Shown here: in pieces, positions 1 through 8,558 of the stretch
How the letters are laid out: each line of letters begins with the position of its first letter
How positions within the stretch are numbered: the stretch's first letter is position 1
DNA from: Caulobacteraceae bacterium
Lineage (GTDB): Bacteria > Pseudomonadota > Alphaproteobacteria > Caulobacterales > Caulobacteraceae
Direction: 5' to 3'
DNA length: 36,954 bases
NCBI GenBank assembly: GCA_947441065.1
Contig: CANESI010000029.1
Location: forward strand, 1 to 36,954
Made by a program: the position numbers and the translations under genes
Notes under the pieces: model-generated
What the model was told of the DNA's origin: nothing
What the model saw: the letters and a program-made list of their open reading frames with translations, nothing else
Databases searched by the model: none

Positions 1-123
1 ATAGAGGGTGGGGGCCAGATAGAGGATATTGATCAGGGCGCTAAACAGCACCGCAAAGCCAATATGGCTTGAACAGGCCTTCAGGGCCGACCGCACAAGG
101 CTCATAAATTCAGGCTTTGGCAT
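1..123 (-). CDS. Type I secretion ABC transporter, N-terminal fragment (runs off the window)
   Basis: Only the first 41 codons are present. The peptide begins MPKPEFMSLVRSALKAC and continues into a hydrophobic stretch ending FSALINILYLAPTLY. That matches the opening membrane segment of PrtD/HasD/RsaD-type permease-ATPases, where a LQVYDRV-like segment normally follows. I chose the start at 123 because an AAAGG sits just upstream; a second ATG lies at 105. The gene follows the serralysin-like gene by about 115 bases on the same strand, the usual order of a secreted RTX protease and its inner-membrane exporter. It should drive ATP-dependent export of that protease together with a membrane-fusion protein and a TolC-like channel outside this window. 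Family assignment is good in context, but the ATPase domain is not visible. Confidence 0.75.
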   Translation of the reverse strand, partial: MPKPEFMSLVRSALKACSSHIGFAVLFSALINILYLAPTLY

Positions 124-238
124 CGGACCTTTGGGTTTCAAAAGCTGGCATTGGGCCGAGCTGGACGGCAAAGTCCAAAGCTTAAACCACCTTCCCCTAA
201 TATTCTATCTATGGATCAAAAGCCGCTCCGAGACGCCT

Positions 239-3200
239 CTACAACACCCACCCCTGGCTGGTATCCTGCCGCCCGTTAATCTGCAGCACAAAGTCCGCCA
301 CGCCATCTCCGTCGACATCGGCGCTAAAGGTGGAGGTGTTGGAGGCCGCGTCATAGGTCAGGGTGGCCTGCCCTGCCTGCTTGGTGAAGCTGTTCACGAA
401 GCTGAAGGCTTGGTCGCCTGCCGTCGTGGTGTTGGCATCGATGCGGGACAGGTCAATGTAGTCGCCGTCGGCCCAGTTGAAGTCGGTGATCTTGTCTGGG
501 GCGGCAGAGGTGCTGTCGCTTAGCGCGGTGAAGAAGAAGGCATCCGCTCCTGCGCCGCCGGCAAGGGTGTCTAGGCTAGGGCCGCCGACGAAGACGTCAT
601 TGCCGTCGCCCCCCCCCAGGATATCATTACCCTCGCCGCCGCCGAGATAGTCGTTGCCCGCATCGCCGTTGAGGGTGTCATTGCCAGCGCCGCCATCGAG
701 GCCGTCATTATCAAGACCGCCGTTCAGGGTGTCGTTGCCGTCATTACCCTGCATATTGTCGTCGCCGTCGTCGCCGCTGAGCCGGTCTGCCCCGTCTCCG
801 CCCACGATGTAGTCTGCGCCCGCACCACCGGTGACAGTGTCGTCACCCTCCATGCCCAGAAGCGTGTCGTTACCGTCTCCGCCATCGATCGTGTCGTTAC
901 CGGTGAAGCCATAGAGATTATCGACGCCTAGGCCGCCCGTGATCGTGTCGTTACCGTCGTTGGCACTGATCGTATCATTACCATCTCCGCCATTGAGAAT
1001 GTCGTCACCGTACCCACCGGCGATCCGGTCATCGCCAATACCGCCCGTGATCGTGTCATTATCATTGCCGCCGGACAGATCATCATCGCCAGCGCCGCCA
1101 TCGATCACGTCGTTACCGGCGTCGCCATAGATGGAGTCATTACCCGCATCGCCGTTGATGACGTCATTGCCATTACCGCCATTGATCAGGTCGTTAGCGT
1201 CGCCTGCGTTGACCGTGTCTATGCCATCGCCAGCGTCGATGAAGTCCGCACCAAGGCCGCCGCTGACCGTGTCGTCTCCGGCCTGGCCAAGCAGGGTATC
1301 GTCACCGTCGCCGCCATCGACGCTGTCATTGCCAGCCCCTGCTGCAATGCCGTCATCACCTGCGCCGCCGATCAGGGTGTCTGCATAGGCACTGCCGCCA
1401 AGGAAGTCGTTGCCCGCGCCGCCGTCGAGATAGGTCGCGGTAGCTCCGGCCTTGAGGACGTCATTGCCCGATCCACCGATCAGCCCCTCGATGGAGATCA
1501 AGGTGTCCGTGCCGAGCGCCGTGGTGATGGTTCCAGAAAAGGCCGATAGATCGATCTCAATATTTGCTGTCAGGCCTGCAAACGACGCTACATCGAGCCC
1601 AGCGCTGCCATCGATCCGATCATTGCCAGACCCACCTTCAAAGATATTATTGTCGCCATTGCCCGTCAGGCTGTCATTGCCCGCCCCGCCAATCAGGCCC
1701 TCGATCGAGATGAGGGTGTCGTTGCCCGCACTGCCCATCGACTGGGCTGTGGTCAGGGTCAGGTTGAGGGTCAGGTTGGTGGTGACATCGGCATAGGAGG
1801 CGATGTCCAGCCCCGCTCCGCCGTCCAGGCGGTCATTCCCCGCGCCGCCGATCAGGAGGTTGTTGCCGCTATTGCCCGCGATGACATTGTCCAGGCTGTT
1901 ACCCGTGCCATTGATCGCCTCGAAACCCACCAGGGTCAGATTTTCAAGGGTCGAGCCCAGGGTGTAGCTGATGCTGGCGCGGACCTCATCGGTGCCGCCT
2001 CCGGCCAGTTCGGTGACGATGTCCAAGGCGGAATCGACCCCATAGATATCGTCTCCAGCCCCGCCGGTGATCGTGTCATTACCGAGGCCGCCGTCGAGAT
2101 AGTTGGCGCCGCCATCACCCTTCAGCACGTCATTGCCAGAACCACCGATAATGCCTTCGATTGACACCAAGGTGTCGGTGCCCAGGGAGGTCGTGATGGT
2201 GCCGAGGGCTGTGGACAGATCAATCGAGAGACTGGTGGTCGTTCCCTCAAAAGAGACCGTGTCAGTGCCACTGCCACCATCGAGATAGTCGTTGCCCGCG
2301 CCGCCGACCAAAATATCATTACCGTCGCCGCCCAACAGGCGGTTATCGGCGCTATTACCGATCAAGATATTGGCGTCTCCATTGCCGGTGCCATTGATCG
2401 CCGCCGCGCCGTTCAGAACGAGATTTTCGACATTGGCGCCGAGGCTGAAGCTAAGGCTTGAATAGACGCTATCGATCCCACCGTTTGCCAGCTCGGTAAC
2501 CGTATCGCCTTCGGAATCGACGATGTAGGTGTCGTTTCCGCCGCCGCCAGTCATCGAGTCCGCGCCAGCCCCGCCATCGAGGATATTGGCCGCATCATTA
2601 CCGATCAGGCTATTGTTCGCGCCATTGCCGTAACCGCTGATCGCGCCGGTGCCAAGCAAGGTTAGGTTTTCAAGATCGTCGGCAAGCCGATAGCTAATGC
2701 TCGACCGAACCGTATCGATACCTTCATTGGCCAGTTCGGTGACACTGTCCCCAACCGAGTCCACCCCATAGATATCGTCACCAGCGCCGCCGACGAGGAT
2801 GTCATCTCCGGCCCCGCCATCGAGGCTATTGGCACCAGAGGTCCCCGTTAGAATGTCGTTAAAGCTTGAGCCCAACAGATTCTCGACGCTGATCAGGGTG
2901 TCGGTCCCAGCACCGCCGGTATTTTGCGCCGCAATCAGGCCCAGGCTTACCGAGACGGCAGCACTCGCCCCCACATAGGAGGCCGTGTCGGACCCAGACC
3001 CGCCAGAGAGACTATCATCCCCGGCACCGCCCCAAAGGGTATCGTTTCCCGCATTTCCGGTCAGGCGATTGTTAAGTCCGTTACCCGTAAGCCGGTCATC
3101 GCCCCCGCCACCAATGGCATTTTCGATATTTGTGTTGACCGCGACTGCGACATTACCGACGGCACCGCCGATATCCGAAAAGGACCCTTGCTGCAGATTG

Positions 3201-4144
3201 ATATTTTGAGCGGCCCCATAGCCCGAAAAGTCGAATGTATCGATGCCGCCAGCATCCCAGACGGCGAAGATAACCCAGCGAACCGTGCCTTCAGCGCTGG
3301 TGCAGGAAAACCAGTCACGGTCCGCCGTGGAATTAAAGCCATAGGTCGTGTCGCCCGTCCGGGTCGACATATTGGCACCGTAAAGCAATTGAGCCGCAAC
3401 AATGTCATCAACCAGCGGCGCGGCGGCATATCCGATCACCGTGGCGCCCGTATTGCTGGCGCTGAAATAGCTCATGATCGTGTACTGCCGCGTGTCTTCG
3501 ACATATTCGGCATTCGCCGCATAGGTGATGGTCACGCCCGGCGCGGCATTATAATCCCCCGGATGGTTGAGCCCGATGGCATGGCCAATCTCATGGGTCA
3601 GCACCATATCTCCGTAGCTCAAATAGCCCAGCGTGTTGCTACCCTTGGCGAACTGATTGACCCAAAGGTCACCAGCATTGGACCCGTCGGAGCGGCTCCC
3701 CGGATAGTAGGCATAGGCAGCACCGCCATCGGACTTACCGCTATTATAGTTGGCGAACAGCATGGTCGCATTGTCGGCATAGGCATTATCGCCAGTCGTG
3801 CCATAGCCAACCCGTGTAAAGACGATATTGGCGACGTCGGACCACGACTGCAGCGCAGCGGTCGCCGCCCCGATCTGGGCCTCGTCAAACCGCGAGAAGG
3901 CGAGCGGACTTTCAGCGTTAAAGGTGCTGCGGAAGGCATAGCTAACCCGCGTCACCCCATCAAAATCAGCCGTCCAGCGAACATTGTCGCGCACGATCTG
4001 CGCGCCGGCCTGTTGGCGGGTGAAGGACGGTTTGGGGCTTGGAACGGCCGCCGCAGCGACATCGACCGCAATTGCGCCTAAATCTTCGTCGAGACTATCA
4101 ATCTCGATCAGGGGATTGAACCTTTGCGTGCTAAGCTGGACCAA
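239..4144 (-). CDS. Large serralysin-type (peptidase M10) RTX zinc metalloprotease, type I secreted
   Basis: Predicted 1301-residue secreted protease. The catalytic domain (about 45-260) holds the zinc motif HEIGHAIGLNH at 184-194 and the Met-turn YTIMSYF at 221-227, both hallmarks of the serralysin/metzincin clan. From about 345 to 1204 it is RTX calcium-binding sequence: first several larger blocks alternating GNDxY-VDS-TELA and LENLTL-type segments with RTX repeats, then a long unbroken nonapeptide array. The last ~97 residues (KITDFNWADGDYIDLSRID...) match the M10 C-terminal domain that carries the uncleaved type I secretion signal; no Sec signal is seen. Serralysins are usually about 450-500 residues, so this one is greatly enlarged in its repeat region. 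The first available start is TTG at 4144 with AAGGGG about 13 bases upstream, so the exact N-terminus is uncertain. The transporter gene lies downstream and a likely inhibitor gene lies divergently upstream. Confidence 0.9.
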   Translation of the reverse strand: MVQLSTQRFNPLIEIDSLDEDLGAIAVDVAAAAVPSPKPSFTRQQAGAQIVRDNVRWTADFDGVTRVSYAFRSTFNAESPLAFSRFDEAQIGAATAALQSWSDVANIVFTRVGYGTTGDNAYADNATMLFANYNSGKSDGGAAYAYYPGSRSDGSNAGDLWVNQFAKGSNTLGYLSYGDMVLTHEIGHAIGLNHPGDYNAAPGVTITYAANAEYVEDTRQYTIMSYFSASNTGATVIGYAAAPLVDDIVAAQLLYGANMSTRTGDTTYGFNSTADRDWFSCTSAEGTVRWVIFAVWDAGGIDTFDFSGYGAAQNINLQQGSFSDIGGAVGNVAVAVNTNIENAIGGGGDDRLTGNGLNNRLTGNAGNDTLWGGAGDDSLSGGSGSDTASYVGASAAVSVSLGLIAAQNTGGAGTDTLISVENLLGSSFNDILTGTSGANSLDGGAGDDILVGGAGDDIYGVDSVGDSVTELANEGIDTVRSSISYRLADDLENLTLLGTGAISGYGNGANNSLIGNDAANILDGGAGADSMTGGGGNDTYIVDSEGDTVTELANGGIDSVYSSLSFSLGANVENLVLNGAAAINGTGNGDANILIGNSADNRLLGGDGNDILVGGAGNDYLDGGSGTDTVSFEGTTTSLSIDLSTALGTITTSLGTDTLVSIEGIIGGSGNDVLKGDGGANYLDGGLGNDTITGGAGDDIYGVDSALDIVTELAGGGTDEVRASISYTLGSTLENLTLVGFEAINGTGNSLDNVIAGNSGNNLLIGGAGNDRLDGGAGLDIASYADVTTNLTLNLTLTTAQSMGSAGNDTLISIEGLIGGAGNDSLTGNGDNNIFEGGSGNDRIDGSAGLDVASFAGLTANIEIDLSAFSGTITTALGTDTLISIEGLIGGSGNDVLKAGATATYLDGGAGNDFLGGSAYADTLIGGAGDDGIAAGAGNDSVDGGDGDDTLLGQAGDDTVSGGLGADFIDAGDGIDTVNAGDANDLINGGNGNDVINGDAGNDSIYGDAGNDVIDGGAGDDDLSGGNDNDTITGGIGDDRIAGGYGDDILNGGDGNDTISANDGNDTITGGLGVDNLYGFTGNDTIDGGDGNDTLLGMEGDDTVTGGAGADYIVGGDGADRLSGDDGDDNMQGNDGNDTLNGGLDNDGLDGGAGNDTLNGDAGNDYLGGGEGNDILGGGDGNDVFVGGPSLDTLAGGAGADAFFFTALSDSTSAAPDKITDFNWADGDYIDLSRIDANTTTAGDQAFSFVNSFTKQAGQATLTYDAASNTSTFSADVDGDGVADFVLQINGRQDTSQGWVL
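533..1423 (-). repeat. 33 consecutive in-register RTX nonapeptide units (27-bp periodic DNA)
   Basis: Reading residues 908-1204 of the protease in nines gives 33 successive units of the GGxGxDxUx type with no break in register. Examples are GGDGNDTLL, GGAGDDDLS and GDAGNDVID. The DNA is therefore a 27-bp-periodic tract rich in gccgccatcg- and cgtcattacc-like words. Individual units have diverged at many codons, so it is not a recent exact tandem duplication. In this family such units form a calcium-loaded parallel beta roll that folds outside the cell. Confidence 0.9.
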
Positions 4145-4238
4145 GATGAACGCGCCCCTTAAGCACAGATTTTAGGGTCTATACCCATTGGCGATAAGTC
4201 CATCATAAAACCTATGGGGACTCAAGCGGAGCGGTGAC

Positions 4239-4661
4239 ATGATTGCAGCCACTATGACCACCCTCGTGCTTCTTGGCGCATCCCTTATGCCAACGCAAAT
4301 TTCACATCACAAACTGAGCCCATCCACCATGCCATCTCAACCGTTCACAGCCATTACACAAGCGCGCGACATGGGCGGCTACTGGCAGACCGAGCCTGGC
4401 ATTGTCCCCGCCTGCCGCCTGATGCTCACCTTCCGCCCAGCCAGCATTGCCAAGGTCGAGGCTTGGGAAGTCGTCGCCCGCGAATGTCCGGATGGTCCCC
4501 TGTCGAAGGCGGCCTTCTGGCATATCGACCAGGGCAAGGTTCAGTTTCTCAATGGCGAGGGGCACGCCATCGCGCGCTTTGGACTAACCCAAGTTGATCG
4601 CATCGCCCCCGCCAAGGCCTCAGCCGGTCTGTACCCCATGATCCGGGGCTTTATTAGCTAA
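4239..4661 (+). CDS. Probable periplasmic serralysin inhibitor (Inh/AprI-like)
   Basis: A 140-residue protein with a hydrophobic N-terminus (MIAATMTTLVLLGASLM) that looks like an export signal. The mature part shows the layout of the Inh/AprI/Omp19 inhibitor family: GGYWQ at 46-50, ACRL with Cys59, RECP with Cys83 (the likely disulfide pair), AAFW near 94, and VQFLNGEGHAIARF at 101-114. In characterised systems such as AprI of Pseudomonas, the inhibitor is periplasmic and its N-terminus occupies the active-site cleft of the cognate protease, protecting the producer. It is transcribed divergently from the serralysin-like gene across a ~94-base gap that must hold both promoters. Family similarity is my reading of motif spacing; the adjacency to an M10 protease strengthens it. 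Confidence 0.72.
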   Translation: MIAATMTTLVLLGASLMPTQISHHKLSPSTMPSQPFTAITQARDMGGYWQTEPGIVPACRLMLTFRPASIAKVEAWEVVARECPDGPLSKAAFWHIDQGKVQFLNGEGHAIARFGLTQVDRIAPAKASAGLYPMIRGFIS

Positions 4662-4755
4662 ATTAGCTAACCCATCCGCGCAGCAAAATCGCGGCCATCT
4701 TGGCATTTGTGCGGCCCTGAGGTACCTCTATCGCCAAAGTTTTTCGGGGGAATAG

Positions 4756-5637
4756 ATGAAAACCGTCCGCCTCATCGCCATGGCCAGCGCTGCCTTAATC
4801 TTGACCAGTTGCAACCGGATCGGCGCCGTCGAGTGCAACAGTGACGATGCGCAGGCCGTAATCAGCGGCCTGATGGCGGACCAGATCACCCAAGCGGCCC
4901 GGTCCCAATTCGGCATAAACATCAACGAGCCGCCAACCAACGAGGCCAAGATCAAGGCCGCCGTTGGTCAGATCAAGATCCTGATTGAGGATATCCGCAC
5001 GACCAAAAAGGACGAGGCCAGCAGCAAACGCAGCTGCGCCGCGACGGTCAAGCTGGTCTTGCCCCTCACGATGGTTGCGGACGCCGAAAAGCTGCACGCC
5101 ACCCTCGGAATACAGTCAATCGACAGCCTGACCCAAGCGGTAGGGCTTCAGCGCTCGGCCGACAGCTACGCCCATCAGCTAACCTATTCGGTCCAGCCGA
5201 CCGACGATAAGAAAAAGGTCTATGGCGAGGCAGAGGCCTTTGGTTCGGTTGCCCAAGCCTTTGGCGCGATCATTTACGCCCACATCACCGGGCCGACGAT
5301 GGCAGCCAACCTGCAGAGCGAAGCCGCCGCAACCCAGGCCCAACAGGCCCTGCTCGACCAACAGATGAAGGCCCAAAGCCAAGCCGATCTGGAACTGGCC
5401 ACCGCCGAGAACAAACTGGCGGTCCAAGCCTATGCCGAGGTCTGGAAATCCCTGCCCGACACGGTCCGCGCGCAAAATGTCGAGATCCAACGCGCCTGGG
5501 CCAAAAAGAAAACCGCCGACTGCAACATCCAAGCCGCCGAAACCTCCACCGACCCCCTCATCAAAGAAGCCGCCCGCCTAAGGTGTGAGACGGAACAGAC
5601 GCAAGGGCGGGTCGAGGAGTTGAAGGGGTTGATGTAG
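4756..5637 (+). CDS. Lipoprotein with an LprI-like C-terminal domain
   Basis: A 293-residue predicted lipoprotein. A short signal ends in the lipobox LTSC (Cys19). The middle is helical and rich in Ala and Gln (about 180-225: AATQAQQALLDQQMKAQSQ), probably coiled coil. The C-terminal ~65 residues (about 228-290) carry the pattern QRAWAKKKTADC...RCETEQTQGRVEEL, with Cys256 and Cys277. This resembles the LprI/DUF1311 domain, where a pair of Cys and a terminal TxxRxxEL are typical; some family members inhibit lysozyme. Function here is unproven. Its last 50 codons are repeated twice more downstream (10709-10858 and 11596-11676) with mostly silent differences, making its 3' end a recombination landmark. 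It converges on the restriction-gene remnant with an 8-base gap. Confidence 0.7.
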   Translation: MKTVRLIAMASAALILTSCNRIGAVECNSDDAQAVISGLMADQITQAARSQFGININEPPTNEAKIKAAVGQIKILIEDIRTTKKDEASSKRSCAATVKLVLPLTMVADAEKLHATLGIQSIDSLTQAVGLQRSADSYAHQLTYSVQPTDDKKKVYGEAEAFGSVAQAFGAIIYAHITGPTMAANLQSEAAATQAQQALLDQQMKAQSQADLELATAENKLAVQAYAEVWKSLPDTVRAQNVEIQRAWAKKKTADCNIQAAETSTDPLIKEAARLRCETEQTQGRVEELKGLM

Positions 5638-5642
5638 GAGGC
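5488..5642 (+). repeat. Copy A of the lipoprotein 3'-end repeat (resident gene)
   Basis: This stretch, codons 245-293 plus stop and five further bases, is matched by copy B at 10709-10863. From about codon 269 it is also matched by copy C at 11596-11676. In copies A and C the homology continues past the stop into the convergent 3' end of an EcoRII-type restriction gene. In copy B it ends five bases after the stop. Confidence 0.9.
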
Positions 5643-5645
5643 GGC

Positions 5646-6047
5646 TCAGGCCAACCCTTTAACCTCACCTATAAACTGGCTGAGGGTCTGAAGTTGAGGC
5701 CGGACGCTTTCGGGGAAGGCTGTGACGAGGTGTTCGGGGACGACCAACCGCAATTGAGCGGCTCTCATCTCTCGAAATTGCGCCTCTGAAACCCCCTCTT
5801 GAAGGGTTAGAAAACATTTTCGAGTTAGTCTTGCAGCTTCGCGGCCACCTGCCGCCATCGGTAGCCGCAGGTGGATTTGGCAGTCAACATGCGCAGTCGT
5901 GCAGCAAGAAAAGACGGGGCCCGACAGGCCGTCTCTGAAAGAAACCAAACATCCAGGTTCTTGTCATGATCAGATCCTGTTGATGTAAAAACAGACGATT
6001 TTGACCTCGTCGATCTTCGATCAATCATTCGCGGGAGTGTAATTCAA
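5646..6047 (-). pseudogene. Remnant of an EcoRII-type restriction endonuclease gene (C-terminal part only)
   Basis: Translation of this strand recovers the last ~125 residues of the intact endonuclease at 11687-12916, split over two frames. One frame (from about 6010 down to 5835) gives APSFLAARLRMLTAKSTC, matching PSFPVERLRMLAVKTTC of the intact protein. The other (about 5830 down to 5646) gives FLTLQEGVSEAQFREM and ends SQFIGEVKGLA. At least one frameshift lies near 5830-5840, the catalytic PD is replaced (NLDVWF against KPDFLF), and nothing upstream of about 6047 is recognisable. It is a decayed copy, not a recent duplicate, since the two differ at many positions. It converges on the lipoprotein gene just as the intact restriction gene converges on copy C. 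Confidence 0.85.
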
Positions 6048-6117
6048 AGTGTCACTTCAACAGCCAAGGGCAAGCTTTCCACTGCTATGCAAGCAAAACA
6101 GTGGAAAGCGAATACGC

Positions 6118-8502
6118 CTAGAACTTAACGGACAAGCCAGCAGTCACCATTCTCGGCATCCCACGAATATAGGTGAGGATGCCAAAAGCACCGCCTGTGT
6201 TACCTGCATCGATCAGATATTCTTCGTCTAATAGGTTTTGAACCGACAGATTGGCAGCCCACTTTTTACTGGTGGGTTCAATGCCAAAACGCACATCGGC
6301 AACCCCATAAGCATCCTGCTTTTCGCGTGGATCATTGTCATCTTCAAAGAAATGCTCGCTTTTCCAAGTGTAGCTCGGGATGATATAGATCTCACCTTTG
6401 CCAGCAACAGGATAACGCCAGTCAATACCGATCGCGGCGTTGTGCTCAGGGCTCAGGCGGAAGCTATTACCCGCAAATTGTAATTTATTGCCGGCACTGT
6501 CTGTATCGTCATATTGTGAGAAGTTATAGGCGTAACTTCCAAACAATTGCACTGTGGGTGACAGATTCCACTGCCCTTCAAACTCAAAGCCGTATTGGGT
6601 CGCATTACCAGAGTTTTCTGTAATGAACGTTCCCTGAGTTGGGCTGAAGCGCGAAGTTTGGAAATCCGTATACTCACCATAATACAAGGAAGAGGTGACG
6701 CGCACGCTGCGGTCAAAGAAAAAGCCGGTTAAGCCGGTTTCGACATGGTCGTACAACTCTTCTGCGACGACAACAAAGCCTGTCGGATTAGCCGTCGATG
6801 AGCTCAAGGCTTCGGGACGACGGCCACGACCGTAAGCAAACCACGTATTTACATCATCACTGAAGCGATAGGCGGCGTTTAGGCGCCACGTATAGGCACC
6901 ATCCGACGTTACATCCCGCTGCCGCAAGACACCGACAGGTTGGGACGACAAAAATACCTTGTTGAAAAATACGCCATTTGAAGCACCGCCAAGAGCGGGG
7001 TTCCCGCGAACCAATGAAGCCTTCGATGTCGCTCCGAGTTCTTCTTCCGTATAGCGCAAGCCGGCCGTCAACGACAATTTGTCATTGAATTTATAAGTGA
7101 TGTCGCCAAACAGATCGCGGGTTTCAGTTGTCGTAGTGCCATAGCTTTGCTCTAGGTGAGCCGGATTTAAGGGAACGATATTGCCCTGCAGTGCACCCAA
7201 AGCCGAAACACGCAAGGGATTGACCACATTGTCGAAATTGGCGGCATTTGGAACACCGCGCATCGCTAAAACACCTTTGACCTGGGCAACACTCAAACGT
7301 GCAGCTCCGGCAATCGTGGGTGCAAATAGAGCCTGAAGGTGTGCCTCATCAGTTGAGAAGCGCAAAAGCTGGCTGGCGCTTTCGTTATAGTAATTAACGC
7401 CAAAAAATCCGCTTATAGGACCTTCCGCATTATAATTGAGGCGCAATTCTTGACTAAATGCAGTCGCTTTATCGACTAAGCCAAATTGTAGTAGGTTGAA
7501 AGCTGTACCATCGGAGTCAAATGCTTCGAGCGAAACGATGTTGCGGCTGTCAGTAATTGAGTTCAACGTCCAGTTTTTGCCAAGCTGATAGGAAACAATG
7601 GCTGTGGCAGTCGCAATATCGCGATCATTGCCGAGCTTGGAACGGAGTTGGTCGCCATTGATATTCATCGCTGTTGGCGTGAACGGGCTTAAGTCGCCGC
7701 CGGCAGGGGCAAATACACTTGATTTGAACTGCGTACCGGTCGAGTCATCCTGCTGACCATTGAGGATTAGGTCCATACGCAACTTGTCATTGGGTGTCCA
7801 ACGCGCTGCAAGGCGAAGCGCATTAGTGTCCTGCCCCATGAGATCAGGGCTATTACCCAAATTTTGCACATAGCCGTCTCGAGCACTCGAAAGGACGGCA
7901 CCGCGAACCGCAAACTTATCGTTAACCGCGAAATTGCCGATGAATTGCGCTTTGGTTGCGTTGTAGTTGCCGCCCTCAAGTTTCAGCTCGCCCGTTGTCC
8001 CGACAGTTGAGGCACGGTTTTGGATAAAATTGATACCGCCCACCAAGGCGCCTTGTCCAAACAATGTCGCTTGGGGGCCTTTGACGATTTCAATGCGCTC
8101 CATATCGTGGATTGCCATGCTTTGGCCTGAGCGAACATTGCTGATAGCAACCCCATTTTGAAACAGCGCCACGCGCGAGCGTCCACCGTCAGAGGTAATA
8201 CCGCGCAAAGCAAAGCTGGGTGCGTTCAAGCTTTGAAGCTGAACTTCAAGTCCCGGCACGAAGTCAGCCAAGCGATCCAATTCATCTAGATTAAGGCGAT
8301 CAACCCGGGCACCGCCGAGGACCGAGATGTTAATGGGTACGTCAATCTGATTTTGCTCACGCTTTTGAGCCGTCACGACGATGGTTTCAATTTGTCTATT
8401 ATTGATTTCGTCGTTCGTGGTGGGTGCTGTTTGCGCCCAAGCTGAGGTCGTTATCGCACAAAGGCAGGTCGTGGCGAGCACGAGCGATTTAAGGTTACGC
8501 AT
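6118..8502 (-). CDS. TonB-dependent outer-membrane receptor
   Basis: A 794-residue protein with a signal peptide ending near SAWAQ. A TonB-box-like segment (IETIVVTAQKRE) follows, then a plug domain with SFALRGITSDGG, MERIEIVKGPQATLFGQGALVGGINF, and a long beta barrel ending in the aromatic residue of GLSVKF. These features define the TonB-dependent receptor family, which takes up large or scarce nutrients across the outer membrane using TonB/ExbBD energy. The gene lies 56 bases downstream of the phosphoesterase gene on the same strand, so the two probably form an operon and the ligand may be a phosphate-bearing compound; that is inference. Base composition is clearly lower in GC than the flanks (28 of 60 bases at 7561-7620), suggesting acquisition. 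Substrate cannot be read from sequence. Confidence 0.92.
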   Translation of the reverse strand: MRNLKSLVLATTCLCAITTSAWAQTAPTTNDEINNRQIETIVVTAQKREQNQIDVPINISVLGGARVDRLNLDELDRLADFVPGLEVQLQSLNAPSFALRGITSDGGRSRVALFQNGVAISNVRSGQSMAIHDMERIEIVKGPQATLFGQGALVGGINFIQNRASTVGTTGELKLEGGNYNATKAQFIGNFAVNDKFAVRGAVLSSARDGYVQNLGNSPDLMGQDTNALRLAARWTPNDKLRMDLILNGQQDDSTGTQFKSSVFAPAGGDLSPFTPTAMNINGDQLRSKLGNDRDIATATAIVSYQLGKNWTLNSITDSRNIVSLEAFDSDGTAFNLLQFGLVDKATAFSQELRLNYNAEGPISGFFGVNYYNESASQLLRFSTDEAHLQALFAPTIAGAARLSVAQVKGVLAMRGVPNAANFDNVVNPLRVSALGALQGNIVPLNPAHLEQSYGTTTTETRDLFGDITYKFNDKLSLTAGLRYTEEELGATSKASLVRGNPALGGASNGVFFNKVFLSSQPVGVLRQRDVTSDGAYTWRLNAAYRFSDDVNTWFAYGRGRRPEALSSSTANPTGFVVVAEELYDHVETGLTGFFFDRSVRVTSSLYYGEYTDFQTSRFSPTQGTFITENSGNATQYGFEFEGQWNLSPTVQLFGSYAYNFSQYDDTDSAGNKLQFAGNSFRLSPEHNAAIGIDWRYPVAGKGEIYIIPSYTWKSEHFFEDDNDPREKQDAYGVADVRFGIEPTSKKWAANLSVQNLLDEEYLIDAGNTGGAFGILTYIRGMPRMVTAGLSVKF

Positions 8503-8558
8503 CTAGATTACCCCTGAGTTTAGAAAAATGTTGGCCCGAATACGAATTTGTCGCAGGC

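Noticed and set aside
533-1423. 27-bp periodic repeats that could be mistaken for a CRISPR array or a VNTR
   Set aside because: The period has no spacers, the units code in one frame for RTX nonapeptides, and they lie inside an intact protease gene.
2924-4081. Long open frame of 385 codons on the plus strand opposite the protease
   Set aside because: It is antisense to the catalytic domain with its HEIGHAIGLNH motif. Its translation is rich in Arg, Gly and Ile with no recognisable domain, a typical shadow of a biased coding strand.
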